Source: Brumimicrobium oceani
GTDB lineage: Bacteria; Bacteroidota; Bacteroidia; Flavobacteriales_D; Crocinitomicaceae
Direction of reading: 5' to 3'
Assembly (NCBI RefSeq): GCF_003143775.1
Contig: NZ_QFRJ01000001.1
Location: forward strand, 434,001 to 498,000
Length of the DNA stretch: 64,000 nucleotides
The translations under genes and the position numbers were made by a program. This document shows, one piece after another, positions 53,219 to 61,301 of the stretch (position 1 is its first letter; every line of letters starts with the position of its first letter). Under the pieces are notes generated by a model. The model was not told the origin of the DNA, made no database searches, and saw nothing but the letters and a program-made list of their open reading frames with translations.

Positions 53219-53472
53219 AGAAGAAGATTAACGATAGAAAATTAAACCCTAAAGACAATTCTTACATATCGAGCTTGTTTGATCGCGGTGAGAATCACAT
53301 TGCCGAGAAATTTGGGCAAGAAGCTATTGAAATGATTGTTGATTTAAAGAATAAGGACAAAGAGTTGTTTTCTAAAGAAAGTGCGGATTTATTATTGCAT
53401 TATTTAGTACTGCTAAAGTCGAAAGGGATAACACTGAATGATGTTTTAAAAACGTTAAAGAGCAACAGTTAA
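53216..53472 (+). pseudogene. Truncated HisE-domain fragment made by the duplication
   Basis: Identical to codons 111-195 of the HisIE-like gene, without a start codon or the HisI half. The only in-frame candidate start (TTG at 53275, position of LFDRG) would remove the first helix. Probably not translated. Confidence 0.8.
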
Positions 53473-53529
53473 ATAAAACCTAAAACATTTTACAAAATTA
53501 ATTGTAATTAAGTTAAATAAAAAACAAAA

Positions 53530-55869
53530 ATGAAACAAAAAAGCTTATTGATTCTGGTATTTTGCATCGTAACAATCTTTCCTTTACTTTCTCAAAATAT
53601 CACCATCAGCGGGAGCATTACTGACGGTAGGAATGGAGAGGATCTTTTTGGCGCGTCAGTTATAGTTTCTGACATGACGAATACCGGGGCAAAGGCAAAT
53701 ATTTATGGTTTTTATTCCCTTTCTATACCAAGCGGTAAGCACCAATTAATTTACAGAAGTTCGGGTTTTGAAGAGCAAATTCTGAATTTAACCTTTACCC
53801 AAGACACTGTAATCAACTTAGAGCTTTTCTTGTCTAAAGAAGTGCAGGAATTGGAAGAAGTCAACATAACTTCTAAAAGAACAAACGATAACATAACTTC
53901 TGCTCAAATGGAAGTGACGCGTTTAGATCCTCAGTCGATAAAAACTATCCCTATTTTGTTTGGTGAACAAGATGTAATGAAAACCTTACAGTTAACTCCA
54001 GGTGTCAAAGGTGGAGGAGAAGGGAGTGCTGGCTTTTATGTAAGAGGTGGAGGAGCAGATCAAAATCTTATTCTTTTAGATGAATCTACTGTATATAACG
54101 CCTCTCATTTGTTAGGCTTTTTCTCTGTTTTTAATTCAGATGCCATTAAAGATGTTTCCTTATATAAATCCGGAATACCCGCAGAATATGGTGGAAGAGC
54201 CTCTTCTGTTATGGATGTGCGAATGAGAGACGGAAACAATAAAAACCTTGCAGCGTCTGGTGGAATAGGATTAATTTCATCTCGTTTAACACTGGAAGGA
54301 CCAATTGTAAAGGATAAAAGCTCATTTATTATTTCAGGGAGAAGAAGTTACGCAGATTTATTCTTGGTTTTTGCTCCTGATGAAGACATTAGAGATGCTC
54401 AATTATTTTTCTATGATTTAAACGCTAAAGTAAACTACAAAATCAGTGACAAGGACAGGATCTATCTTTCAGGATATTTTGGAAGAGATAAATTTGCTCT
54501 TAGCGAAGACTTTGGTTTTAATTGGGGGAACAAAACAGGAACTATTCGCTGGAATCATTTATACAACGACAAACTTTTCGTAAATACTTCATTTATTTAC
54601 AGTTCCTTTGATTATGAATTCACTATTGGGCAAGGGGAAGATGGATTTGGAATTCGTTCCTCTATCAGAGATTTCAATCTTAAACAAGATTATAGTTATT
54701 TCTTAAACTCTAATAATAGTCTCAAATTTGGGTTCAATGGAATTCACCACACTTTTGAGCCAGGTGTTTTAGAAAGTGGAGAAAATGTAGGATTCAATCA
54801 AATTGAATTAGATAAACGTCATGCTTTGGAGTTAGGTGCTTATATTCAAAACGAACAAAGTATTGGAAATCGTTGGGCTCTGATGTATGGATTAAGATAT
54901 TCAGGGTTCAATTACATGGGGAAAGGAACAGCCTATGAATTTGCTGAGAATGGAGATATTCTAACTGAAAGATCTTATAGTTCATGGGAATCTATTAAAT
55001 ATTACCAAGGATTTGAACCAAGATTGTCTGCTAGTTTTATCATTAACGAAAGTAATTCAGTAAAAGCCGGATACAACAGAATATTTCAATACATACACCA
55101 GTTAACAAATGCTACAACGAGTAGTCCAACAGATGTATGGGTTCCTACTTCAAATAATGTCAAACCTCAAATAGGTGACCAAATTGCATTAGGTTATTAC
55201 AAAAATTTCAAGAAAGATGAATACCAGGTTTCTGTTGAGACCTATTACAAGTGGTTGCAAAATCAAATCGACTACAAGCCCAATGCAAACTTACTATTGA
55301 ATGGTCAGATTGAGAGAGAACTGGTTTATGGAAAGGGTAAAGCTTACGGAGTTGAATTTCAGCTAAAGAAAACCAAAGGTGCTTTTACTGGTTGGGTAAA
55401 TTACACCTTATCACGCGCTTTGAGATCATTTGATGATATCGATGGAGGAGAGGAGTTTTCTGCAAGACAAGACAGAATTCATGATGTGAATTTAGTTTTA
55501 ACCTATGAAATTAACAAGAAGTTTGTGGTGAGTACAAGCTTCGTTTATTATACCGGCGATGCGGTAACTTTCCCAAGTGCACTTTATGAAATGAATGGTT
55601 ATGAAGTACCCTATGTGGGCAAAAGAAATGCCAACAGACTTCCAGATTACCACAGGTTGGATTTAGGGCTGACATGGTATTTAAAAGAACGAAAAAACTA
55701 CAAACACAATCTGAGTTTCTCCATTTATAATGTTTACAACAGAGAAAATGCATTCTCGGTTAGTTTTGTTGATGATTTCGAAGGAAACACTACAGGACAA
55801 ACACAGGCCGTTCAAACAGCACTCTTTAAAATGATTCCATCAATTACTTACAACTTTAACTTCAAATAA
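53530..55869 (+). CDS. TonB-dependent outer-membrane receptor
   Basis: A 779-residue receptor: signal peptide to about 21, a carboxypeptidase-regulatory-like domain (ITISGSITDGRNGEDLFGASVIV...LSIPSGKHQLIYRSSGF), a plug (PILFGEQDVMKTLQLTPGVKGGGEGSAGFYVRGGGADQNLILLDE) and a 22-strand barrel ending in Phe (YNFNFK with terminal Lys). A short linker helix rich in Glu and Asn precedes the plug. It is not SusC-like in length. The next gene, 2 nt later, is a DUF4249 lipoprotein, a pairing found in many Bacteroidota. The ligand is unknown. Its first 290 nt and the spacer before it are duplicated upstream. Confidence 0.93.
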   Translation: MKQKSLLILVFCIVTIFPLLSQNITISGSITDGRNGEDLFGASVIVSDMTNTGAKANIYGFYSLSIPSGKHQLIYRSSGFEEQILNLTFTQDTVINLELFLSKEVQELEEVNITSKRTNDNITSAQMEVTRLDPQSIKTIPILFGEQDVMKTLQLTPGVKGGGEGSAGFYVRGGGADQNLILLDESTVYNASHLLGFFSVFNSDAIKDVSLYKSGIPAEYGGRASSVMDVRMRDGNNKNLAASGGIGLISSRLTLEGPIVKDKSSFIISGRRSYADLFLVFAPDEDIRDAQLFFYDLNAKVNYKISDKDRIYLSGYFGRDKFALSEDFGFNWGNKTGTIRWNHLYNDKLFVNTSFIYSSFDYEFTIGQGEDGFGIRSSIRDFNLKQDYSYFLNSNNSLKFGFNGIHHTFEPGVLESGENVGFNQIELDKRHALELGAYIQNEQSIGNRWALMYGLRYSGFNYMGKGTAYEFAENGDILTERSYSSWESIKYYQGFEPRLSASFIINESNSVKAGYNRIFQYIHQLTNATTSSPTDVWVPTSNNVKPQIGDQIALGYYKNFKKDEYQVSVETYYKWLQNQIDYKPNANLLLNGQIERELVYGKGKAYGVEFQLKKTKGAFTGWVNYTLSRALRSFDDIDGGEEFSARQDRIHDVNLVLTYEINKKFVVSTSFVYYTGDAVTFPSALYEMNGYEVPYVGKRNANRLPDYHRLDLGLTWYLKERKNYKHNLSFSIYNVYNRENAFSVSFVDDFEGNTTGQTQAVQTALFKMIPSITYNFNFK

Positions 55870-55870
55870 A

Positions 55871-56665
55871 ATGAAAAATATACTTTACATCACATTTTTA
55901 TTTTTGTTAACTGCTACCTCATGTCAAAAAGTGATTGATTTAAAAGTAGATGACACAGAACCAAAGATCGTTTTAGAAGCGAGGTACGACGCAACAAAGG
56001 AAGAGGTTTGGGTTCGAATTTCTAAAACCATTGATGTTTTCTCAGCTGAAAACTATCCACAAATTAAAGGAGCTCAGGTTGAGATTATTGATGAAAATGG
56101 AGTGTCTACTCCACTTGCTGACCAAGGAGATGGGACTTATTTGTTTGAGAACTATGTACCCATCTTTGATAGCGAATATGCAATAAAAATTGTAGTGGAT
56201 GGAGAAACATACGAAGCATCAGATTACTTGAAAAATGTGGTTCCTCTGGATTCATTATCTACTGAATTTCAGGAGGCCTCCGCTTTTTCTGAAGAAGGTT
56301 ATGTTGTTTTCATGAATGCTACAGATCCTTTTGGATCAAACTATTACGGTGCAATTCGTAAAGTAAACGGAGAATACAGAAAAGAATTGGGAGATGAGTT
56401 TCTTTTTGATGATAGCTTTTCTGAAGGAAATACCCAAAGCGTTCCAATCTTCTCAGAGCTCTATCAAGTGGGGGATACAGTCCAAATTGAATTGAATTCT
56501 TACAGTGAAAAAACATATAACTACCTGAATCAATTGAGAGCTATTGCATCAGGGTCAGAAGTTTCTGCTGCACCAGCAAATCCAGTTAATCAATGGTCCA
56601 AAGAAGCACTTGGCCACTTTTCAGCCTTTGGGTATGACACCAAAACAATTATCATTGCGGAATAG
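55871..56665 (+). CDS. DUF4249 lipoprotein, partner of the TonB receptor
   Basis: A 264-residue lipoprotein: signal MKNILYITFLFLLTATSC with lipid Cys at about 18. The DUF4249 opening CQKVIDLKVDDTEPKIVLEA is followed by an Ig-like beta domain (EEVWVRISKTIDVFS, PQIKGAQVEIIDENG) and a region with VPIFSELYQVGDTVQIEL. The C-terminal GHFSAFGYDTKTI is conserved in the family. DUF4249 proteins usually sit right after a TonB receptor and probably cap it at the cell surface like SusD does; this is by analogy. The gene begins 2 nt after the receptor stop, so both are one operon. Confidence 0.88.
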   Translation: MKNILYITFLFLLTATSCQKVIDLKVDDTEPKIVLEARYDATKEEVWVRISKTIDVFSAENYPQIKGAQVEIIDENGVSTPLADQGDGTYLFENYVPIFDSEYAIKIVVDGETYEASDYLKNVVPLDSLSTEFQEASAFSEEGYVVFMNATDPFGSNYYGAIRKVNGEYRKELGDEFLFDDSFSEGNTQSVPIFSELYQVGDTVQIELNSYSEKTYNYLNQLRAIASGSEVSAAPANPVNQWSKEALGHFSAFGYDTKTIIIAE

Positions 56666-56741
56666 CCTGCATCAAGTTTATTGTTAATAACTATTGGAAA
56701 AGACTTAATGTTAACTTAATACACCTTAAGAGAACTTATCT

Positions 56742-56749
56742 TAATTTTG
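56742..56749 (+). promoter_or_regulatory. -7 promoter element (TAATTTTG) of the T9SS protein gene
   Basis: Exact match to TAnnTTTG, 24 nt before ATG 56774, giving a leader of about 18 nt. Confidence 0.55.
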
Positions 56750-56773
56750 TAGTCAAACATATAAAAAATAGTT

Positions 56774-58549
56774 ATGAAAAAAATTTACTTATTAATGATG
56801 TTGTTTTTCACATCAACAGTAATGGCACAAACACCAATCATTACAATGATCATGGATGGTGATTGCCCAGGAGGTGTACCAAAGGTACTTGAAGTTTATG
56901 CGCAGGGAACTGTGGATTTCTCAAATTACTCTCTAGAAAATCAAATGAATGCTGGGACTACATGGGGTAACACTTATGATTTATCTCCAATTGGAACGAT
57001 AACAGATGAATTTGTTTACATTCACGCAGATGACCCAAGTTTTGCTACTGAATTTCCTAATGTTACAAATTCACACGCAGTAGTTGGTTCAGTTATGAAT
57101 GTTAATGGTGATGATAGATTAAGAATTATCGAAACTGCAACTTCTAATGTTGTTGACACTTATGGTGTTGAGGCAGTAGATGGAACAGGAGAGACATGGG
57201 AATACAAAGATGGTTACGCAAAAAGAAATGACTATACTGGTCCTGATGGAACTTTTGTTGAAGCTAACTGGACATTCAATAACGGTGGAATAGACGGACA
57301 ATGTGGAACAACAACTTTTGAAGTTATTGCAAACGCTGGTTCTTATATCCATACTGCAACAGGAACTCCAACATTATCTGCTTCTGCAGGAGTAGTTGGT
57401 GGTTTTGTCCAAATCCTAGGAAACCCTTCTTCTGAAGAGTCTTTTGATGTTTCAGGTGTAGATTTAACTGCTGATATCGTTGTAACGGTTAACTCTGGAG
57501 ACTACGAAATTTCAACTACTTCTGGTTCAGGATTTGGAAACTCAGTTACTATTCCTTTTGGAACAGGAACTGTTGCTGCAACTACAATCTATGTTCAATT
57601 GAACGGAACTGCAGCGGCTAATCCTTCAAATGGTGATTTATTAATTACTTCAGCTGGCGCAACAGATGTTAATGTAACGCTTGAAGGAAAAATCGTTGAC
57701 TTTACAGCAAGCACAATTGCCGATGTTACTGGTGTGGATGCTGACGGTGTTGGTACTTCTTTAGGAGAATTTGTTTCAATAACAGGTGTTCTTCACTGTA
57801 ATAATTTTAGAGGAGCAGGTTCAGGATATGACCTAACTTTAATTGATGATAATAACGATGGAATTAACATCTTTAGCTCTAGTGATATTGCTGGATTCGT
57901 ACCAACTGAAGGAGATGAAGTAACAATTGAAGGAGAAATCAGTCAATACTTTGGTTTGCTTCAAATAGAGCCAATGACAATTACTGTTGTTTCTCAAGGA
58001 GCTACTTTACAAACTCCAACTGTTGTTACTGTGTTGGATGAATCAACTGAAAGTCAGTTTATCAAATTAGAAAACCTAACTTTAGTAGATGGTGAAGCAC
58101 TATGGCCAGATAATGGTAACATTAACGTAACTGATGGAACAAATACTTTTATGGTGAGAGTTCCTTACGCATCTTCATTAGTGAATACACCAACGCCAAC
58201 AGGATCATTCAGCTTAACAGGTATTGGGAAACAATATGACAACAGTAACCCTTACACTGAAGGTTACCAGATTTTCCCTTGTGGTGTTATAGATAACGTA
58301 GGTTTATCAAGTAACGAATTCGCAGGTATTTCAGTTTACCCTAATCCTGTAAATGAAGTATTGAATATTTCAAACGAAAATGGTTTAGTTGAGTCTGTAG
58401 AACTTGTTTCAACAACTGGAAGCGTAGTTTATACTTCTTCTGTGTCTGCAAGTAATTTTACTGTAAATACTGCTGAGTTAAACGCAGGAATTTACTTTGT
58501 AAACGTTCGCACTGCTAACGGAGTTAAAACTTTCAAAGTAGTGAAGTAA
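56774..58549 (+). CDS. T9SS-secreted multidomain protein (lamin-tail-like, OB-like) with type A sorting domain
   Basis: A 591-residue exported protein. Signal peptide MKKIYLLMMLFFTSTVMAQ; then a lamin-tail-like domain (residues ~20-190, GGVPKVLEVYAQGTVDFSNYSLENQ ... FVYIHADDPSF). A beta domain with the bacterial Ig-like GNPSSEESFDVSGVDL pattern (about 205-310) follows, then an OB-fold-like region (DVTGVDADGVGTSLGEFVSITGVL ... DGINIFSSSDI ... GDEVTIEGEISQYFGLLQIEP). The last ~75 residues are the type A sorting domain (ISVYPNPVNEVLNIS ... GIYFVNVRTANGVKTFKVVK). Such combinations occur in secreted nucleases and adhesins, but no nuclease motif is present. Secreted or surface-attached. Confidence 0.85.
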   Translation: MKKIYLLMMLFFTSTVMAQTPIITMIMDGDCPGGVPKVLEVYAQGTVDFSNYSLENQMNAGTTWGNTYDLSPIGTITDEFVYIHADDPSFATEFPNVTNSHAVVGSVMNVNGDDRLRIIETATSNVVDTYGVEAVDGTGETWEYKDGYAKRNDYTGPDGTFVEANWTFNNGGIDGQCGTTTFEVIANAGSYIHTATGTPTLSASAGVVGGFVQILGNPSSEESFDVSGVDLTADIVVTVNSGDYEISTTSGSGFGNSVTIPFGTGTVAATTIYVQLNGTAAANPSNGDLLITSAGATDVNVTLEGKIVDFTASTIADVTGVDADGVGTSLGEFVSITGVLHCNNFRGAGSGYDLTLIDDNNDGINIFSSSDIAGFVPTEGDEVTIEGEISQYFGLLQIEPMTITVVSQGATLQTPTVVTVLDESTESQFIKLENLTLVDGEALWPDNGNINVTDGTNTFMVRVPYASSLVNTPTPTGSFSLTGIGKQYDNSNPYTEGYQIFPCGVIDNVGLSSNEFAGISVYPNPVNEVLNISNENGLVESVELVSTTGSVVYTSSVSASNFTVNTAELNAGIYFVNVRTANGVKTFKVVK

Positions 58550-58571
58550 AACTTGCTATTTTATTATATTG

Positions 58572-58602
58572 AAAGCCCAGACAAATTTGTCTGGGCTTTT
58601 TT
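58572..58602 (+). terminator. Terminator of the T9SS protein gene
   Basis: A 28-nt perfect palindrome, AAAGCCCAGACAAA with TTTGTCTGGGCTTT, followed by T. Confidence 0.92.
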
Positions 58603-58635
58603 GTGCTATTTTATATTTAAAACAGAATTAGTTTA

Positions 58636-58643
58636 TACTTTTA
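58636..58643 (+). promoter_or_regulatory. -7 promoter element (TACTTTTA) of the MBL hydrolase gene
   Basis: Matches TAnnTTTG at 7 of 8 positions and ends 6 nt before ATG 58650, which suggests a leaderless start. Confidence 0.35.
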
Positions 58644-58649
58644 TGGGAT

Positions 58650-59429
58650 ATGAAAGATAAGTTTACTGTGACCGTATTGGGTTCAGGAACCTCACAAGGT
58701 GTTCCTGTTATTGGTTGTCAATGTGAGGTCTGTTCGTCAACAGATTCGCGAGATAGTCGCTTGAGAAGTTCAATATTAATCTCCTACAATGATCAAAACT
58801 ATGTAATTGATTCAGGACCTGATTTTAGACAACAAATGCTCAGGGAAGACGTAAGAAGTCTTCGCTCTGTCATATATACACATGAACATAAGGATCATGT
58901 TGCAGGAATGGATGATGTGAGATCTTTTAATTTCTTGGAGGGTCGAGATATGGAACTCTTTTGCAATGAAGCTGTTTCAACAGCGTTAAAAAGGGAGTTT
59001 CATTATGCTTTCGGTGCTAACTTATATCCAGGTGTTCCTCGGGTTAAAATTAATATTATTGGTAACGAACCTTTTCAATTACCAGATGGACCTATGATTA
59101 CTCCTATATTAGCTTACCACTATAAAATGCCCGTTTTTGGTTATCGCATTGGTGATTTTGCCTATATGACAGACGTAAAGACAATACCTGTTGAGGAACT
59201 TCAGAAACTTAAAGGAGTCGAGGTTTTAATATTGGACTGTTTACGTGAAGAACCGCATGTATCACACCTAAATTTAGAGGAAGCATTAGATATAATCAAT
59301 TACTTACATCCTAAACAAAGCTATTTAACCCATATTTCCCATTTGTTTGGAACCCATGAAGAGATCTCAGCGAAGCTACCACACTCTGTTTCGCCTGCCT
59401 TTGATGGCTTAAAAATTAAAATTGACTAA
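58650..59429 (+). CDS. MBL-fold hydrolase, PhnP/RNase Z-like group
   Basis: A metallo-beta-lactamase-fold enzyme of 259 residues. The opening LGSGTSQGVPVIGCQCEVCSS is that of the PhnP-like group (GSGTSxGVP-IGC-C-VC). YTHEHKDHVAGMDD gives the HxHxDH metal motif; further ligands lie in MTDVKTIP and ILDCLREEPHVSHLNLEEAL. The last part, YLTHISHLFGTHEE, has the terminal His. Members act as phosphodiesterases on cyclic phosphates or RNA ends; substrate unknown here. Alone, after a strong terminator. Confidence 0.88.
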   Translation: MKDKFTVTVLGSGTSQGVPVIGCQCEVCSSTDSRDSRLRSSILISYNDQNYVIDSGPDFRQQMLREDVRSLRSVIYTHEHKDHVAGMDDVRSFNFLEGRDMELFCNEAVSTALKREFHYAFGANLYPGVPRVKINIIGNEPFQLPDGPMITPILAYHYKMPVFGYRIGDFAYMTDVKTIPVEELQKLKGVEVLILDCLREEPHVSHLNLEEALDIINYLHPKQSYLTHISHLFGTHEEISAKLPHSVSPAFDGLKIKID

Positions 59430-59522
59430 AATTATTGATTCAAATCTATTGATTGAAAGGTTATTAACATTGAGCTATTGAAAGAATTGAATGAATTACT
59501 ATGATTTAGTTCCCAGACTTAC

Positions 59523-59530
59523 TATATTTA
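59523..59530 (+). promoter_or_regulatory. -7 promoter element (TATATTTA) of the outer-membrane barrel gene
   Basis: Matches TAnnTTTG at 7 of 8 positions, 25 nt before ATG 59556. Confidence 0.4.
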
Positions 59531-59555
59531 GAACGAATTATTAAAACTTATAATT

Positions 59556-60299
59556 ATGAAAAAAGTTATTTTAACAGGTTGCTTAGCTGTTTCTGCTTTG
59601 TTTGCAAGTAATGTTAACGCACAGACATTTGCAGATGTAGAAAAGGCTACAGATGCAACTCCATTCTCAATTGAGACTACTCTTATTGAGAATTTCGGAA
59701 ACGGAATGAATTGGACTACACCAGCATTAAGAGGTCGCTACTTTGTTGACAACAATATTGCTGCGCGTTTACAAATTGGTTTAGGAGACGGACTTGGAAG
59801 TGCAATGTCTACAACAAATCGTTTTTATGAAAATATGGACGGTTCAGGAGGCGAAGGAACTCAAGAAATCAATAGAATGTCAGTTAACATTCAAGCTGGT
59901 GCGGAGTATCATTTCGTAGGAACTCAAAAATTAGATCCTTACACTTATTTAGGAGTTAATTTTGGTTTTGGAACTCAGAAAGTAACAGGTACTGCATATA
60001 ACGATGGAGCTGTAGTTCCGGGAGCTGGATACAATGCTGATCACTCTTTTGAGTCAGAAGGAGGTTACACTTTAATTGGAGGTATAATTGGTCTAGGTAT
60101 GGATTTCTATTTTGTAGAAAATGTATACATCGGAGCTGAATTAGGTGTTGGTATAACTGCATTCAACTACAAAGATTCAGAAAGAACTGATATGTTCAAA
60201 GCAGGGGGTAGCGATTTCCAAAATGATATTAAAATGGCTGGTTATGAAGAATCATTCATTGGTACTCAGGCATCTTTACGTTTAGGATGGAGATTCTAG
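59556..60299 (+). CDS. Outer-membrane beta-barrel protein
   Basis: A 247-residue exported protein: signal MKKVILTGCLAVSALFASNVNA, then amphipathic strands typical of an 8-10 strand barrel (PFSIETTLIENFGNG, ALRGRYFVDNNIAARLQIGLGDG, RMSVNIQAGAEYHFVG, YTYLGVNFGFGTQKV, YTLIGGIIGLGMDFYFV, NVYIGAELGVGITAFNY). It ends ASLRLGWRF with a terminal aromatic, the outer-membrane insertion signal. A Gly/Asn-rich loop and a short N-terminal segment after the signal (QTFADVEKATDATP) are visible. Function not assigned; porin-like or structural. It has a promoter element and a terminator of its own. Confidence 0.82.
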   Translation: MKKVILTGCLAVSALFASNVNAQTFADVEKATDATPFSIETTLIENFGNGMNWTTPALRGRYFVDNNIAARLQIGLGDGLGSAMSTTNRFYENMDGSGGEGTQEINRMSVNIQAGAEYHFVGTQKLDPYTYLGVNFGFGTQKVTGTAYNDGAVVPGAGYNADHSFESEGGYTLIGGIIGLGMDFYFVENVYIGAELGVGITAFNYKDSERTDMFKAGGSDFQNDIKMAGYEESFIGTQASLRLGWRF

Positions 60300-60324
60300 A
60301 ATTATTTACAAAGTAATATTGAAG

Positions 60325-60360
60325 GAGGGAGCAGCGGAAACGTTGATCCCTCTTTTCTTT
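60325..60360 (+). terminator. Terminator of the barrel gene, with GNRA-type tetraloop
   Basis: GAGGGA pairs with TCCCTC, and the inner CAGCG pairs with CGTTG around a GAAA loop; TTTTCTTT follows. Confidence 0.75.
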
Positions 60361-60423
60361 TGGATTAGTTTCACTCTGTGTAATCAATTTTAAAAATATA
60401 AACTACAATTGAGGACTAATCAC

Positions 60424-60431
60424 TAAATTTG
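60424..60431 (+). promoter_or_regulatory. -7 promoter element (TAAATTTG) of the FKBP gene
   Basis: Exact match to TAnnTTTG, 14 nt before ATG 60446. Confidence 0.5.
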
Positions 60432-60445
60432 GAAAAAAAGATAAA

Positions 60446-60910
60446 ATGAAAAAAATACTATTATTGGCTTCTTTAGGAATGTTGGTTTTCACCACATCTT
60501 GTGAGAAAAGCCTTAGTACAGAAGAGCAATTTGATGAAGATATTAAAGAAATTGAGGAGTATATTTCAAAAAATAAGCTTGATGCCGTTCGCTCAAGCAC
60601 GGGCTTGTACTATGTGATCAATGAACTAGGAACTGGGCATCATCCAGAAGCAAATGATAATGTTAGGGTTAGATACAAAGGCTACACAACAGACGGTGCA
60701 GTTTTTGACCAAAGTGATGAAGATGGAATTTCGTTTAATTTGCAAGGTGTTATAAAAGGTTGGACAGAAGGAATTCAATATTTCAAAGAAGGAGGGAAGG
60801 GAGTTCTTTTAATTCCTTCAAAACTAGGGTATGGAGAGTCAGGTTCTGGTCCAATTGCACCAAATACTGTTTTGGTTTTTGATGTAGAATTGTTAACAAT
60901 TGTTGAATAA
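60446..60910 (+). CDS. FKBP-type peptidyl-prolyl isomerase lipoprotein
   Basis: A 154-residue lipoprotein: signal MKKILLLASLGMLVFTTSC with lipid Cys at 19. An FKBP domain covers about 45-152: NELGTGHHPEANDNVRVRYKGYTTDGAVFDQS, then VIKGWTEGIQYFKEGGKGVLLIPSKLGYG and the end IAPNTVLVFDVELL. These segments carry the Tyr, Phe-Asp, Val-Ile, Trp and Tyr residues that line the FKBP pocket. It catalyses proline cis-trans isomerisation in the periplasm or at the cell surface. A small unnamed gene follows 44 nt later. Confidence 0.92.
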   Translation: MKKILLLASLGMLVFTTSCEKSLSTEEQFDEDIKEIEEYISKNKLDAVRSSTGLYYVINELGTGHHPEANDNVRVRYKGYTTDGAVFDQSDEDGISFNLQGVIKGWTEGIQYFKEGGKGVLLIPSKLGYGESGSGPIAPNTVLVFDVELLTIVE

Positions 60911-60954
60911 TTTGATATTTCGGTACATTCTATCTACTTTTTAGGAAAAAGATT

Positions 60955-61188
60955 ATGAATTACACACCAGAAATGTACGAACAAAAATTAAATGAGTTTT
61001 TTGATAGGCATGATCCACTAAATAAACACTTATCTAGTGAGATTGTGAGTAAATTTCCTGATAGACAAGAGGATGTTTTTAAACACCTAACAGCAGTTTA
61101 CGCAAAAAAAGAAGGAACCTTGGAACAAGCTATGAATCAAGAAACTATATTGAGTATTCCACCGAAAGCAAATACGGGAGTAGGATAG
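60955..61188 (+). CDS. Small protein of unknown function, 77 residues
   Basis: A soluble, mostly helical small protein starting MNYTPEMYEQKLNEFFDRHDPLNK, with SSEIVSKFPDRQEDVFKHLTAVYAKKEG in the middle and a flexible end. No signal peptide, membrane helix or known motif. It lies 44 nt after the FKBP gene and ends at a hairpin terminator, so it may be the second gene of a two-gene operon. Family not recognised. Codon use and length argue for a real gene. Confidence 0.65.
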   Translation: MNYTPEMYEQKLNEFFDRHDPLNKHLSSEIVSKFPDRQEDVFKHLTAVYAKKEGTLEQAMNQETILSIPPKANTGVG

Positions 61189-61200
61189 GAACAAAAATGA

Positions 61201-61231
61201 GATGTGCTGGAAGAAATTTCAGCACATTTTT
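61201..61231 (+). terminator. Terminator of the FKBP/small-protein unit
   Basis: ATGTGCTG pairs with CAGCACAT, followed by TTTTT. Confidence 0.82.
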
Positions 61232-61268
61232 AATTTTGTAGAATACAGCGTTTCGCTACTATAATAGA

Positions 61269-61276
61269 TACATTTG
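61269..61276 (+). promoter_or_regulatory. -7 promoter element (TACATTTG) of the TPR gene
   Basis: Exact match to TAnnTTTG, 25 nt before ATG 61302. A second, weaker candidate TATCTTAG (61290-61297) lies 4 nt from the same ATG. Confidence 0.5.
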
Positions 61277-61301
61277 AATAAGAATTTCTTATCTTAGCGA
61301 C

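Larger units (their letters stand above)
52614..53817 (+). repeat. 602-bp tandem direct duplication
   Basis: 52614-53215 and 53216-53817 read the same base for base wherever I compared them, at a constant offset of 602. Each copy holds the last 85 codons of the HisIE-like gene, the intergenic spacer and the first 96 codons of the TonB receptor gene. At the junction TonB sequence ATCAAC is joined to TAGAGAAGAAG of the HisIE-like gene. The parent sites are CAACTTAGAG and CAATTAGAG, so short homology probably mediated the event. The intact HisIE-like gene lies at the left and the intact receptor at the right. Confidence 0.92.
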
